A stretch of DNA of 64,000 bases from MA-ANB-1 sp965216445 (GCA_965216445.1 OZ244166.1:496001-560000); one strand, 5' to 3'; shown: positions 55,749 through 64,000, counted from the stretch's first letter. Numbers and translations: made by a program. Notes: generated by a model not told the origin, from the sequence alone.

Positions 55749-57148
55749 CTTCTCAGCCTGTGACATTCTTGGGAAGGGCGAGGAACCTGGTGGGAACACC
55801 GGAGGCCGACGCCGTCAATCACGGCGTTCGCACCCTGGCCGCAAAACGCGACCGGGCTGCACAGGAGTTCGACGGTTGGGAACAAATGCGCGATCGGGTG
55901 AGGGCGATCCGACTCCACTCCCTCAATAATCTCGACCGGCTTCTGGGGCGTTTTGCCGATCAGCTGACGGAGGTCGGTGGGTTTGTCCACTTCGCCAACG
56001 ACGCGGATGAAGCAAACCGAATCGTTGCCCAGATTCTTCGTGACACCGGCTCACGACGGGTGGTCAAGTCGAAGTCGATGGTGACTGAAGAGATCGAACT
56101 CAACGAATACCTGGATCAGCGAGGGTTCTCCGTCGTGGAGACCGACTTGGGTGAGTTCATCGCTCAGCTAGCCGGTGAAACTCCGAGTCACATCATTGCC
56201 CCGGTTCTGCACAAGACCAGGTTCGATATCGGAGCCTTGTTCTCCGAACATCTCGGGGTGCAGGAGACATCTGACCCGACAGAACTCAATCAGATAGCCC
56301 GCAACCACCTCCGTGAGATCTTCCTCGGTGCCGATGCCGGGATAAGCGGTGTCAACATGGCGATCGCTGACACCGGTTCGATCGTCACCGTGACCAACGA
56401 GGGCAACGGCCGTTTGTGCACCACCGCGCCCAGGGTTCACATCGCCGTGATGGGCATGGAACGCATCGTCCCCAACTGGGAGGACGCCGCCGCGACGCTG
56501 GAAGTTCTGGCACGGTCGGCTACGGGGCAGCGCTTGTCGGTATACACAAACGTCGTGACCGGACCGAAGCGAGCCGAAGATCCCGACGGGCCCGAGCAGG
56601 TCCATGTTGTCATAGTCGACAACGGACGCAGCGAGATCCTTGGTGGGGAAACGGCGGAGATCCTCGCCTGTATCCGTTGTGGGGCTTGCCTGAACATCTG
56701 TCCGGTCTTTCGCGAAGTCGGTGGACACGCTTATGGGACCGTCTACTCGGGACCTGTCGGCTCCGTGGTGACTCCGGGTCTCCACGGTCTCAACCCTTGG
56801 TGGGAGTTGCCCTACGCGTCCACGCTTTGCGGTGCGTGCGAGGAGGTTTGCCCGGTTCGGATTCAGATCCCGTCAATGCTGGTCAAACTGCGTGAACGAG
56901 CCGCATCCGAGGAGATGCTTCCAGGCTGGCTGGAAAGAGGGATGTCGCGATATTCCAAGGCGGCATCCGAGCCGAAACGATGGGCCAACGCCAAGAAGTG
57001 GGCCTATCGCCTGACTGCGCCCTTCTCGTCACGTGGCTGGATACGAAGGATTCCGGGGCCGGGCCGGGGCTGGACCGCGTACCGCGACCTGAGAAGACCC
57101 GCCAAAGAATCGTTCGCTGATTGGTACCGGAGTCGCAATGGAACGTAA
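55745..57148 (+). CDS. lutB: lactate utilisation iron-sulfur protein LutB
   Basis: A 467-residue LutB from the ATG at 55745, in an ATGA overlap. It has the LUD domain (SKSMVTEEIELNEYL, GISGVNMAIADTGSIVTVTNEGNGR) and two 4Fe-4S clusters: CIRCGACLNICPVFREVGGHAYGTVYSGPVG and TLCGACEEVCPVRIQIP. It transfers electrons from lactate oxidation. Confidence 0.95.
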   Translation: MTSQPVTFLGRARNLVGTPEADAVNHGVRTLAAKRDRAAQEFDGWEQMRDRVRAIRLHSLNNLDRLLGRFADQLTEVGGFVHFANDADEANRIVAQILRDTGSRRVVKSKSMVTEEIELNEYLDQRGFSVVETDLGEFIAQLAGETPSHIIAPVLHKTRFDIGALFSEHLGVQETSDPTELNQIARNHLREIFLGADAGISGVNMAIADTGSIVTVTNEGNGRLCTTAPRVHIAVMGMERIVPNWEDAAATLEVLARSATGQRLSVYTNVVTGPKRAEDPDGPEQVHVVIVDNGRSEILGGETAEILACIRCGACLNICPVFREVGGHAYGTVYSGPVGSVVTPGLHGLNPWWELPYASTLCGACEEVCPVRIQIPSMLVKLRERAASEEMLPGWLERGMSRYSKAASEPKRWANAKKWAYRLTAPFSSRGWIRRIPGPGRGWTAYRDLRRPAKESFADWYRSRNGT

Positions 57149-57788
57149 TGCATTCTTGGCGCGTGTCGCCGCTGCCATTGACACGGCGGAGATTCCTCCT
57201 TCTGGAGATGTCCCGTTGGCTCTTGTGGACCGAGAGGCCATCGATCTGGTCGAGGTGTTCAGAACGAGAGCGCAATCGGTGAACACTGTGGTCCACGGTC
57301 CGGTCAGTCGTCACAGTGCCCCACGGGCGATCGTTGGGATAGCCGCTGGCCACAACATCACCTCCTTCGCGACCTGGGACGATCTACCCGCTCCAGGAGT
57401 CAGTGCAGCCTTGGCTGCTGAGGGTTGGGATCGAATCGAAGGAGATAGTGGTTCGGTCGAGGAGTTCCGGTCAACGCCGTACGGTCAGGTTGACATGGGG
57501 ATTACCGGGGCATCCTTCGCCCTGGCCGAGAGTGGCAGTATCGTTCTCCGACATCACTCGGGTCGCAGCCGTCTCCTCAGTGTCTTACCCGACATTCATG
57601 TCGCGCTGGTCCGTGTCGAAACGATCCATCCCACTTTGGCTCACTGGGCTCAAGAGTTCCCGGATGCCTTAGATGGGACGGCAAACTTGGTTATCGTGAC
57701 CGGGCCGAGCCGGACGGGCGATATCGAGCAACAGCTCAATCTGGGGGTCCACGGACCGAGACATATGCATGTGGTACTGATTAGATGA
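57138..57788 (+). CDS. lutC: lactate utilisation protein LutC (LUD domain)
   Basis: A 216-residue LUD-domain protein: GITGASFALAESGSIVLRHHSGRSRLLSVLPDIHVALVRVETIHPTL and the C-terminal VTGPSRTGDIEQQLNLGVHGPRHMHVVLI. It overlaps lutB by 11 bases. It completes LutABC, which oxidises L-lactate to pyruvate. Confidence 0.94.
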   Translation: MERNAFLARVAAAIDTAEIPPSGDVPLALVDREAIDLVEVFRTRAQSVNTVVHGPVSRHSAPRAIVGIAAGHNITSFATWDDLPAPGVSAALAAEGWDRIEGDSGSVEEFRSTPYGQVDMGITGASFALAESGSIVLRHHSGRSRLLSVLPDIHVALVRVETIHPTLAHWAQEFPDALDGTANLVIVTGPSRTGDIEQQLNLGVHGPRHMHVVLIR

Positions 57789-58759
57789 CCGGGTTACGAC
57801 CGCCTCCGTCTGAGGACACACCGTCGCGCCAAGTCGGCCGGATCCTTTTCCTGTTGGTTCTGGTGTCGATTTTTGCCGTCGTGATTTGGGCGGCCGTCAC
57901 CAACCAACAGGTCCCTCTCGTCGAGGATGTGCCGCTCTCCGCAGTCGAACTCGGTGACGAGGTGATCGCCGACGGTATTCAATTCCATGTCGACGACCAG
58001 GGTCGGGGAGACACAACAGTCGTCCTTCTTCACGACGTTGACATAGCTGGAATGGAGGCCCTTCGACCGCTGGCAGAGGCCTTGCAAGAAGAGACTCGCA
58101 CGCTCTTGATCGACTTGCCGGGTTTTGGGCTGTCGACCCGACTCCCTTCTGAGGGGCCGCCACACACGGTCAGCTCAATGGCCGAACGGGTAATCGAAGT
58201 GCTCAGCCAGCGTGTCACTGATGAAGAAGTGATCCTCGTTGGAGTCGGGCTGGGGGGGAAGGTTGCTGCAGAGATTGCCGCCACCGATCCTGACCTGGCC
58301 GTTGGTCTGGTGATGATCGACGTCGATTTCTATTCGGGCGGCGGCTGGCTGCAGACTTTCGAGAGGATGCCGTTCATTGGGAACGCGGTCACGTATGCGT
58401 TTGAGGTGTCGGGCTCGTTCAGTGACGACGCGGGGCAACCGTATTGCGAGCAGGGTGGTTGGTGTGCCACCGAGGAGTACCGGCAGGCACGCGGGGTGGC
58501 TTCGCAGATTTCGTTTACGACCGAGTCGTTGAATGCCTTCCGCAACACCCCAGAGGCAGCCAATGTCCCGTCCCGACTGGTCGATGTCACTGTTCCAGCG
58601 ATCTACGTGTGGAGCGAGAATGGACCTGTCGGTGAGGGCTCGATCGAAAGGATCGTTGATGCGTTGAGCGGCCTCGTGATAAGGCAGATGGATGTCTTTC
58701 AGGCCCATCTCGAGACAACCGCTCAGGTCGCCGACATAGTTCTCGAACTCAAGAACTAG
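57785..58759 (+). CDS. membrane-anchored alpha/beta-hydrolase-fold protein without nucleophile serine
   Basis: A 324-residue protein with an N-terminal transmembrane anchor (residues 18-40, ILFLLVLVSIFAVVIWAAV). The extracytoplasmic alpha/beta-hydrolase fold shows TVVLLHDVDIAGMEALRPLAEAL, LLIDLPGFGLSTRLPSEG and ILVGVGLGGKVAAEIAA. The nucleophile elbow G-x-S-x-G reads G-V-G-L-G, and the oxyanion HG is HD, so ordinary hydrolase activity is unlikely. It overlaps lutC by ATGA and is the last lut operon gene. Confidence 0.85.
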   Translation: MTGLRPPPSEDTPSRQVGRILFLLVLVSIFAVVIWAAVTNQQVPLVEDVPLSAVELGDEVIADGIQFHVDDQGRGDTTVVLLHDVDIAGMEALRPLAEALQEETRTLLIDLPGFGLSTRLPSEGPPHTVSSMAERVIEVLSQRVTDEEVILVGVGLGGKVAAEIAATDPDLAVGLVMIDVDFYSGGGWLQTFERMPFIGNAVTYAFEVSGSFSDDAGQPYCEQGGWCATEEYRQARGVASQISFTTESLNAFRNTPEAANVPSRLVDVTVPAIYVWSENGPVGEGSIERIVDALSGLVIRQMDVFQAHLETTAQVADIVLELKN

Positions 58760-59763
58760 ACGCAGGAAAACGCCACTCGGTGGACAACGTTGTTGGCGTA
58801 GCCGTTGCCGTTCCAGCGGGGGCTCAGAGGCTGGGTATTGCCTGCCGAATCCCGCGCTCGAACTATCACCTCGTGGTCTCCCTTGGCCAGGTCGATGGTG
58901 GCCTTCCAGGAGGTGGCCGAAGTGTGGCCGGGACGTGGTTCGAGAACCGACGGAGACCAGGTCACTCCCTCGTCCAGGGAAAGGTCGACCGCCGTGATCG
59001 TTCCGGTGCCGGTCCAAGCAGCACCCGCGATCGTGACCGCACCAGAACGGACGGTTTCTCCAGTTTCAGGCGTGGCCACAATGGAACGGACCTGGATGGC
59101 TCCGACTGGAGCCCCCTCCGGCATCTCGTCGTCTCCGAAGTAGCGGTATTTGTTGACGAAGTACCCGTCGAAGGGTTTCGTCGTACCAACGATGGATCGA
59201 AGCCACTTCACCGACTTCATCGCGTATTGGCCGGGAACAACCAGTCGCACCGGGCCTCCGTGGTCTTTGGGCAACGGTTCACCGGCCATCGTGTCGGCCA
59301 GGATCGCCCTATCCCAAAACTCTCGACCCAGGGAGAACTGATAATTGACCGTTCCTTCGGGTTCGACGTAGCCGCTATCGGACCCGGTGAAAACCAACTC
59401 CTCGATTGCATCTGGAATCTCCCCGACGGCCCCGAGAAGTGGGACACCTTCGAATGTCACGGGCGATGCGCCACCGAGATCCCATGGTGTACCGGGAGGG
59501 ACTGGGTCCATGAAGATCCGGCCATTGCCCGCGCACTCCAGGACCATTTCCACCTCGGTGCGGGGTAGATCCTTCAGGTCAGCAACGTCGAGACGGCGGT
59601 CCGTTTCTCCTATCTCAATCTCGACGTGCCGATCTACGGACGATGGCAGGGGAAAGTTGTTGCGCATGTAGACCAGGGACGTGTCCAGGCTTTCGCCGTC
59701 GAGCACCCGCAATGGCGTTCCAGCGTTTGGTGGATCGGTGGTGATTACGTCGAGTCGGTTCAT
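58756..59763 (-). CDS. sulfite-oxidase-like molybdopterin-dependent oxidoreductase
   Basis: A 335-residue protein from the ATG at 59763, in an ATGA overlap with the quinone reductase stop. The Mo-coordinating cysteine is in EMVLECAGNGR. Later motifs are GSDSGYVEPEGTVNYQFSLG, KDHGGPVRLVVPGQYAMKSVKWLRSI (dimer/Moco site) and a C-terminal SUOX dimerisation domain with VTIAGAAWTGTGTI. No Tat signal is visible, so it may be cytoplasmic. Substrate unknown. Confidence 0.9.
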   Translation of the reverse strand: MNRLDVITTDPPNAGTPLRVLDGESLDTSLVYMRNNFPLPSSVDRHVEIEIGETDRRLDVADLKDLPRTEVEMVLECAGNGRIFMDPVPPGTPWDLGGASPVTFEGVPLLGAVGEIPDAIEELVFTGSDSGYVEPEGTVNYQFSLGREFWDRAILADTMAGEPLPKDHGGPVRLVVPGQYAMKSVKWLRSIVGTTKPFDGYFVNKYRYFGDDEMPEGAPVGAIQVRSIVATPETGETVRSGAVTIAGAAWTGTGTITAVDLSLDEGVTWSPSVLEPRPGHTSATSWKATIDLAKGDHEVIVRARDSAGNTQPLSPRWNGNGYANNVVHRVAFSCV

Positions 59764-60728
59764 GGCACCAGCAGCACCTTCCCGGTGGTTTTCCGCCCCT
59801 CGAGCGCACGATGTGCGGCTGCTGCATCCTTGAGGTCGTAGGTCGCTCCGATGTTGACTCGGACTGCGCCGGTTTCTATCCAGCCGAACAGGTCTGTACA
59901 TCTATCCGCCAACTCGGCCCTCGTGGCAATGTGATGCCCAAGGGACGGTCTGGTCAAGAACAGCGAGCCCTTGGCAGAGAGGAGCAGGGGCGAAATCTCC
60001 GGAACTGGTCCCGAAGCATTGCCGAATGTGACCATCACGCCTCTGGGTCTGAGTACGTCGAGACTGCCCATGAAGGTGGCAGCTCCAACTCCGTCGTAAA
60101 CCACGTCAACCGAGTTTGGGCCGAGGAGTTGGTTCACTGCTGTTGGAAAGTCCTCATCGGTGTAGATAACGACATGGTCTGCTCCTGCGGCTTTGCTTAT
60201 CTCTGCTTTTGCGGCGTTGCCGACCGTCGTCACCACCGTCGCTCCAGAGTGTTTGGCAATCTGGGTGAGGAGCTGACCGACGCCCCCGGCACCGGCATGT
60301 ATCAGGCACGTTGCTTCGGGCCCGAGGGTGTAGGTCGAAGTCGCCAGGTAGTGGGCCGTCAAACCCTGAAGGAGAGCGGCGGCGGCGACATCGGTCCCGA
60401 TGCCCTTGGGAAGTAGTACGAGACGATCGGACTCGACGGAGATCAGTTCCGCATAGCTGCCCAGTGTGTTGGGCCAGCCAACTCGGTCGCCAGGTTGGAA
60501 GCGCTCCACACCGTCGCCGACAGCCTTAACGGTTCCTGCGCCCTCCGAACCCGGCACAAACGGCAACGGCAATTGGTAGAGGCCGGAGCGATGGTAAGTG
60601 TCGATGAAATTGAGTCCCGAAGCTTCTACCTCGATCAGCACGTGGCCCGATTCGACCTCGGGGTCGGGGACATCGACATAGACCAACTTTTCGGGGCCAC
60701 CCACTTCAGAAACAACGATGGCCTTCAT
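59760..60728 (-). CDS. NADPH:quinone oxidoreductase family protein (QOR)
   Basis: A 322-residue zinc-free MDR reductase from the ATG at 60728, in an ATGA overlap with the previous gene. Motifs are MKAIVVSEVGGPEKLVYVDVPDP, NFIDTYHRSGLYQLPLPFVPGSEGAGTV and LIHAGAGGVGQLLTQIAKHSGATVVTTVGN. It reduces quinones or enones with NADPH. It links the two flanking genes in one transcript. Confidence 0.93.
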   Translation of the reverse strand: MKAIVVSEVGGPEKLVYVDVPDPEVESGHVLIEVEASGLNFIDTYHRSGLYQLPLPFVPGSEGAGTVKAVGDGVERFQPGDRVGWPNTLGSYAELISVESDRLVLLPKGIGTDVAAAALLQGLTAHYLATSTYTLGPEATCLIHAGAGGVGQLLTQIAKHSGATVVTTVGNAAKAEISKAAGADHVVIYTDEDFPTAVNQLLGPNSVDVVYDGVGAATFMGSLDVLRPRGVMVTFGNASGPVPEISPLLLSAKGSLFLTRPSLGHHIATRAELADRCTDLFGWIETGAVRVNIGATYDLKDAAAAHRALEGRKTTGKVLLVP

Positions 60729-61141
60729 TTCTCCACCGTCCAACCGCGCAGTCTCATTTCATCAGCGAGCACGTCATCGGGGATGTGGCCAAGATCGAAC
60801 TGTGGTCTTTCCTCGCCCAGGCAGCGGACTACGGGATCCCGCAACGTTCGGGCCCACGCCTTGCCTTTGGCCTCTGCCTCCACGGAGAGGGTTCCATCGG
60901 GGTTCACGGTATAGACGACCGCGGCTATCTGAGGGTTGGCCCTTGAACCTCGTTCGCCGTATACGAGGAGTGTGGCCCCGGCAGGCACATCCTGGATTCC
61001 ACCAGTGGCGACAAACGGACCCTCATAAGCCCAACCGGTCGCCTTGCTCGTGTCGACCGACTCGATGATCTTCGCCCAGTTCTTGTGGCGCTCGTCGCCG
61101 ACCTGAGGTATCTCCGCAGCAACTAAAACTTCATCACGCAT
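60725..61141 (-). CDS. hypothetical protein
   Basis: A 138-residue soluble protein that I do not recognise, starting MRDEVLVAAEIPQVGDERHKNW. It is rich in Glu, Val and Gly, with no signal or membrane helix. First gene of a three-gene minus-strand operon with the quinone reductase and the molybdoenzyme. Confidence 0.7.
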   Translation of the reverse strand: MRDEVLVAAEIPQVGDERHKNWAKIIESVDTSKATGWAYEGPFVATGGIQDVPAGATLLVYGERGSRANPQIAAVVYTVNPDGTLSVEAEAKGKAWARTLRDPVVRCLGEERPQFDLGHIPDDVLADEMRLRGWTVEK

Positions 61142-61207
61142 GGGACGAGGCTAGGCAATTCTGGACAAGAGTCGCATATGAGACTCCTGATTGCTTACGA
61201 TTGCTCC

Positions 61208-62206
61208 ATGGCCAAGCTCCGTCTGTTCGCAAACCTCCGAGAAATCGCCGGTGAGAACCAGGTCGAGATCGACGCGGACACGGTCGGCGGTGTGGTTTCC
61301 ACAGCAGTTGAACGCTACGGGTCTGAGTTTGGGCGGGTGGCAGAGACCGCTCGGGTCTGGATCAATGGCGACCCGGCGAACGCCGAGACTCCGGTATCGA
61401 ATAACGACGAGGTTGTCCTGCTTCCCCCCGTCTCGGGTGGGTCCCAGCCTGCGTCAGCCCTTGCCCCAACCGACTTTGTCGGGTTCCTACCTTTGGTGCT
61501 CGGTCTGGTTGGAATTCTGGCGAATCTTCAAGGTCAGGCCATTTGGGGAGCGTTTTTGGTTGTGGCGGCGGCTGTGTGGGCAGTCGATCTCAACTCCGTC
61601 TTTGAAGCCCGCGGCCGCACGTTCGGGGCGATGCCGGTTGCCGTTTCCACTGCCGGCGCTGTGCTGGCAGCTCACACTCTCGGTTCGACTGGGTACGGTC
61701 TCGCCGTTGCGATTGCGGTGATCGTGAGCCTCGGTTGGGCGGTCGCCTTTCGACCCTATCGGGAGGTCGACACTTTCAGTCCGATGTTGCTCACATCGCT
61801 CATCGCGGGACTAGCTGGGGCTTCGATGGTGCTATCACGCTCGGCATTCAGCCCCTCCGAGAGTGCCGTGGACGTCTTCCTCGTTGCGGTTATTGCCGCA
61901 GTCGCCCTCGGTGCCATCGCAATACGGATGCCGCAGATGCCTCTCCTGGATCCGTTCACAGTGACAGCGTTGGGAGCCGTGATCGCGGCAACTGCAGTTG
62001 CAGCCTTGTGGGACCTCGACATTGTTGGGTACCTACTTGTGGGATTGGGTGTGGCCGTAGCCTTGATTGCAGGTCGCGGGTTGAGTGCGATGTTACGTCT
62101 CGGCACTGTCAGTCTCACTGAGATCCCGCCGGGGTTTGTCGCTTCGCTGGACGGGGTCATGCTGGCGGCGGCGATCTACTATCCGCTCCTTCGCATCATT
62201 CTGTGA
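61208..62206 (+). CDS. MoaD domain fused to a polytopic membrane domain
   Basis: A 332-residue fusion from the ATG at 61208; ten earlier codons have no counterpart. Residues 1-78 are a complete MoaD/ThiS beta-grasp protein: KLRLFANLREIAGENQVEI... ending NNDEVVLLPPVSGG. The GG is at 77-78, where free MoaD would end. The chain continues with SQPASALAP and about eight hydrophobic helices. The final segment GRGLSAMLRLGTVSL...PPGFVASLDGVMLAAAIYY resembles the C terminus of phosphatidate cytidylyltransferase (CdsA) but lacks its HGG and D-R-x-D catalytic residues. It is divergent from the molybdoenzyme operon. Confidence 0.85.
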   Translation: MAKLRLFANLREIAGENQVEIDADTVGGVVSTAVERYGSEFGRVAETARVWINGDPANAETPVSNNDEVVLLPPVSGGSQPASALAPTDFVGFLPLVLGLVGILANLQGQAIWGAFLVVAAAVWAVDLNSVFEARGRTFGAMPVAVSTAGAVLAAHTLGSTGYGLAVAIAVIVSLGWAVAFRPYREVDTFSPMLLTSLIAGLAGASMVLSRSAFSPSESAVDVFLVAVIAAVALGAIAIRMPQMPLLDPFTVTALGAVIAATAVAALWDLDIVGYLLVGLGVAVALIAGRGLSAMLRLGTVSLTEIPPGFVASLDGVMLAAAIYYPLLRIIL

Positions 62207-62252
62207 TCCAAGCCCACCCAGGTCGACCCACCACCCCAGCGAATCTCTTGCC

Positions 62253-62609
62253 ATGATCACCGCGATCTGGGTTGCTCTCGGCGGGGCGGTTGGCTCTCTG
62301 GGACGGTTCGCAATCTCGGAAGGAATGAACGGCAGGTTCCACCCTTGGGGAACAGTTCTCGTCAACGTCGTGGGCAGCCTCGCCCTCGGATTTCTCGTGG
62401 GTCGCTGGGGCTTCGACGACCCGTCGGCACAGAGATTGGGTATCACTGTTGGTCTCCTCGGCGGTTTCACAACCTTCTCGACCTTTTCAGTTGACGCAAT
62501 AAGGATCTGGGAGAACGGCCAGGGAATGGCGGCGTTTGTGATGGTTGCGGGAACCGTTCTGGTCGGCATCGGTGCGGCCACCATTGGGGTTTTGGTTGGA
62601 AGAGCCTGA
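62253..62609 (+). CDS. crcB: fluoride ion channel CrcB (Fluc)
   Basis: A 118-residue four-helix channel from the ATG at 62253: ITAIWVALGGAVGSLGRFAISE, WGTVLVNVVGSLALGFLVG with the conserved asparagine, and GGFTTFSTFS. It exports toxic fluoride. A fluoride riboswitch upstream was looked for and not seen. Confidence 0.93.
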   Translation: MITAIWVALGGAVGSLGRFAISEGMNGRFHPWGTVLVNVVGSLALGFLVGRWGFDDPSAQRLGITVGLLGGFTTFSTFSVDAIRIWENGQGMAAFVMVAGTVLVGIGAATIGVLVGRA

Positions 62610-62687
62610 GGAGTTGGACTGTGAGCACCGACTCCGCTCGCTGGACAACTACAACAACCGTGCGACACCCGTTACCATCTAGTGCGC

Positions 62688-63779
62688 ATGGCAGTTGAGA
62701 AATCACCCTTGCGCGTTCCGCTGGTCGTCCTGGCCGCAATCCTGATCGCCGGACTTTTCCCGCAGAGCACCCAAGCAGTCACCAAATCCCAGGTCGATGC
62801 AGCGTGCGCCAACTCGCGTGCGCAGTTGGATGAGTATCGTGCTGCCCAGAGAGACTTCGAAGAAGCTGCCCTCGAGTTTGAGGCAGCACTGCTCGATGTC
62901 GCCCGCGTCGAGGACAAACAAGACAGGGTTTCCGGTTCGGTTGAATCTCAAAGCGCAGAACTGGACGACATGCAATCCAAGTTCGAGGAGCAGGCCGTCG
63001 AGTTGTATATGAGAGGTGGGTTTTCCAACCCGGGAATAATCCTCTCGGCATCGTCCGTCGACGAGTTCATGACCACATCCCAGTTCTTGACCTCGGTTGC
63101 AACAGGTGGGCAGTCGTCAATCGATGAGTATCTTGCCGCCCGAGGCGAGCTGAACCGCTTTCAAGATGACCTCGCTGCAACCAGAGTCGAGTTGAAAGCT
63201 GCCGAAGACGCTGCGCTGGCCATCCGAGATGAGCAGGAGTCCGCGATGATTCGCGAGCAGGACGCCTACGCCAAGCTGAGTGGTGAGTGCAAGAGCTTGC
63301 AGGTGAAATACGACCAGGAACAAGCTGAGATCAAAGCTCGAGCCGCCCAGCGGGCTTCTGGCTCGGTTCAAGTTGGATCCTTCATATGTCCTTTCACGCC
63401 GGGTCGGACTTCGTTCATCGACTCTTGGGGATTCCCGAGATCTGGGGGACGCACCCACAAGGGGACAGACATGTTTGCTGCTTGGAACGAACCCATGTAC
63501 GCAGTTGCGGCCGGAAAGGTGAGTGTCGGAAACAGCGGATTGGGCGGGAAGACGATCTGGTTGACCGCCAATAACGGTGTCGCCTACTACTACGCCCACC
63601 TTGCCAGTTTCAACGTCTCCAACGGTCAGAGCGTGAGCCAGGGTCAGACCATCGGGTTCAACGGTGACTCGGGGAACGCCAAGGGAGGCGCCCCCCATCT
63701 CCACTTCGAGATCCATCCCGGGGGACGGGGCTCCGCTGCCGTCAATCCTTATCCAACACTCGCCAAAGCTTGCAAGTAA
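62688..63779 (+). CDS. M23 family (LytM) peptidase with N-terminal coiled coil
   Basis: A 363-residue exported protein from the ATG at 62688; a GTG two codons earlier is an alternative. The signal peptide ends near STQA. Residues 35-225 are coiled coil. The LytM domain has HKGTDMFA (first zinc ligands), GKTIWLTANNGVAYYYAHLASF and APHLHFEIHPGG with the HxH motif. All catalytic residues are present. It resembles EnvC/RipA-type murein hydrolases of division and pairs in plan with the gene at 14970. Confidence 0.93.
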   Translation: MAVEKSPLRVPLVVLAAILIAGLFPQSTQAVTKSQVDAACANSRAQLDEYRAAQRDFEEAALEFEAALLDVARVEDKQDRVSGSVESQSAELDDMQSKFEEQAVELYMRGGFSNPGIILSASSVDEFMTTSQFLTSVATGGQSSIDEYLAARGELNRFQDDLAATRVELKAAEDAALAIRDEQESAMIREQDAYAKLSGECKSLQVKYDQEQAEIKARAAQRASGSVQVGSFICPFTPGRTSFIDSWGFPRSGGRTHKGTDMFAAWNEPMYAVAAGKVSVGNSGLGGKTIWLTANNGVAYYYAHLASFNVSNGQSVSQGQTIGFNGDSGNAKGGAPHLHFEIHPGGRGSAAVNPYPTLAKACK

Positions 63780-63789
63780 CCTGGCTGCT

Positions 63790-64000
63790 GTGAGTGATAG
63801 TCGTCGACGCATAGACCGGGTCCTTCAGCCCGAATTCGTATCAGATCTGGCAGACCTCGAGTTGAGCCAACTACGAGAACGCCGCGATACCACCGAAGAC
63901 GTTGAGAGCCAGGTGTCCTACTACCGACGGCTGCTTCATGGTCGAATGGATCTCCTCGATTTCGAGCTGAGCCGTCGCAAAGGTGAAGAAGAGCGGACGT
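63790..64000 (+). CDS. RsiG-like c-di-GMP-responsive anti-sigma protein, 3'-partial
   Basis: The first 70 residues from a GTG at 63790; the gene leaves the window. It begins VSDSRRRIDRVLQPEFVSDLADLELSQLRERRDTTEDVESQVSYYRRLLHGRMDLLDFELSRRKG. The c-di-GMP motif of RsiG, E(X)3S(X)2R(X)3Q(X)3D, is matched by E39-S43-R46-H50-D54, with His for Gln. RsiG with c-di-GMP holds WhiG or related sigma factors. One motif copy and homodimeric action would be the ancestral form. Confidence 0.8.
   Translation, partial: MSDSRRRIDRVLQPEFVSDLADLELSQLRERRDTTEDVESQVSYYRRLLHGRMDLLDFELSRRKGEEERT

Noticed and set aside
62210..62252. Fluoride riboswitch before crcB
   Set aside because: The 43-bp gap has none of the conserved pseudoknot sequence.

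Overview
This 64 kb window looks like one stretch of an actinobacterial chromosome. G+C is near 60% by eye and codon use is even throughout. Genes are densely packed, and many neighbours share ATGA, GTGA or TGATG stop/start overlaps. Markers pointing to Actinobacteriota are a cobalamin-dependent (class II) ribonucleotide reductase, a GabD2-type dehydrogenase, a two-gene LigD-type polymerase/LigC ligase pair, a small ECF sigma factor paired with a membrane PASTA protein, and an RsiG-like c-di-GMP anti-sigma protein at the right edge. I cannot fix the class; an uncultured acidimicrobial or similar lineage is a guess. I saw no rRNA, tRNA, CRISPR array, insertion sequence or prophage, so this is core chromosome rather than an island.

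Layout. 1-9 kb: aldehyde dehydrogenase end, class V aminotransferase, NHEJ-type polymerase, two ABC ATPase/permease pairs and an ATP-dependent DNA ligase. 9-17 kb: YihY protein, small unknowns, a GNAT enzyme with no standard start codon, DUF2461, a CaCA exchanger, a coiled-coil lysozyme-like protein, PPOX and MsrA. 17-25.5 kb: tandem S41 lipoprotein peptidases, amidohydrolase, Maf, thioesterase, AlkZ-like protein and DusB. 25.6-31 kb: HutG/HutU and a three-gene ABC exporter. 31-36 kb: nitroreductase, fasciclin lipoprotein, PabB-PabC fusion, DeoD and several small proteins. 36-43 kb: sigma factor/PASTA pair, Dabb protein, an EamA transporter behind what reads as a guanidine-I (ykkC) riboswitch, AzlCD and a purine permease. 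43-48 kb: a thioesterase divergent from an SRPBCC-ArsR-AHSA1-nucleotidyltransferase operon, a secreted DUF6351 protein and an MDR reductase. 49-53 kb: NrdJ with a one-base frameshift, diverging across a long intergenic region with a DnaA box from a nuclease-like protein. 54-59 kb: lactate-utilisation genes lutA, lutB and lutC with a VOC-AHSA1 fusion inserted and a serine-less alpha/beta hydrolase behind. 59-64 kb: sulfite-oxidase-like molybdoenzyme, quinone reductase, a MoaD domain fused to a polytopic membrane domain, CrcB, an M23 peptidase and the RsiG-like start.

The most unusual structure is a dispersed intergenic repeat. It consists of the 14-bp palindrome GGCC-AKATAT-GGCC, exactly 7 bp, then CCTWAGG. 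There are five clear copies (17.3, 25.5 twice in inverted orientation, 34.6 and 54.1 kb) and one diverged copy (28.2 kb). In two copies the CCTWAGG half supplies the stop codon of the adjacent gene. Other strong leads are the MoaD-membrane fusion, the riboswitch-controlled EamA transporter and the RsiG-like protein.
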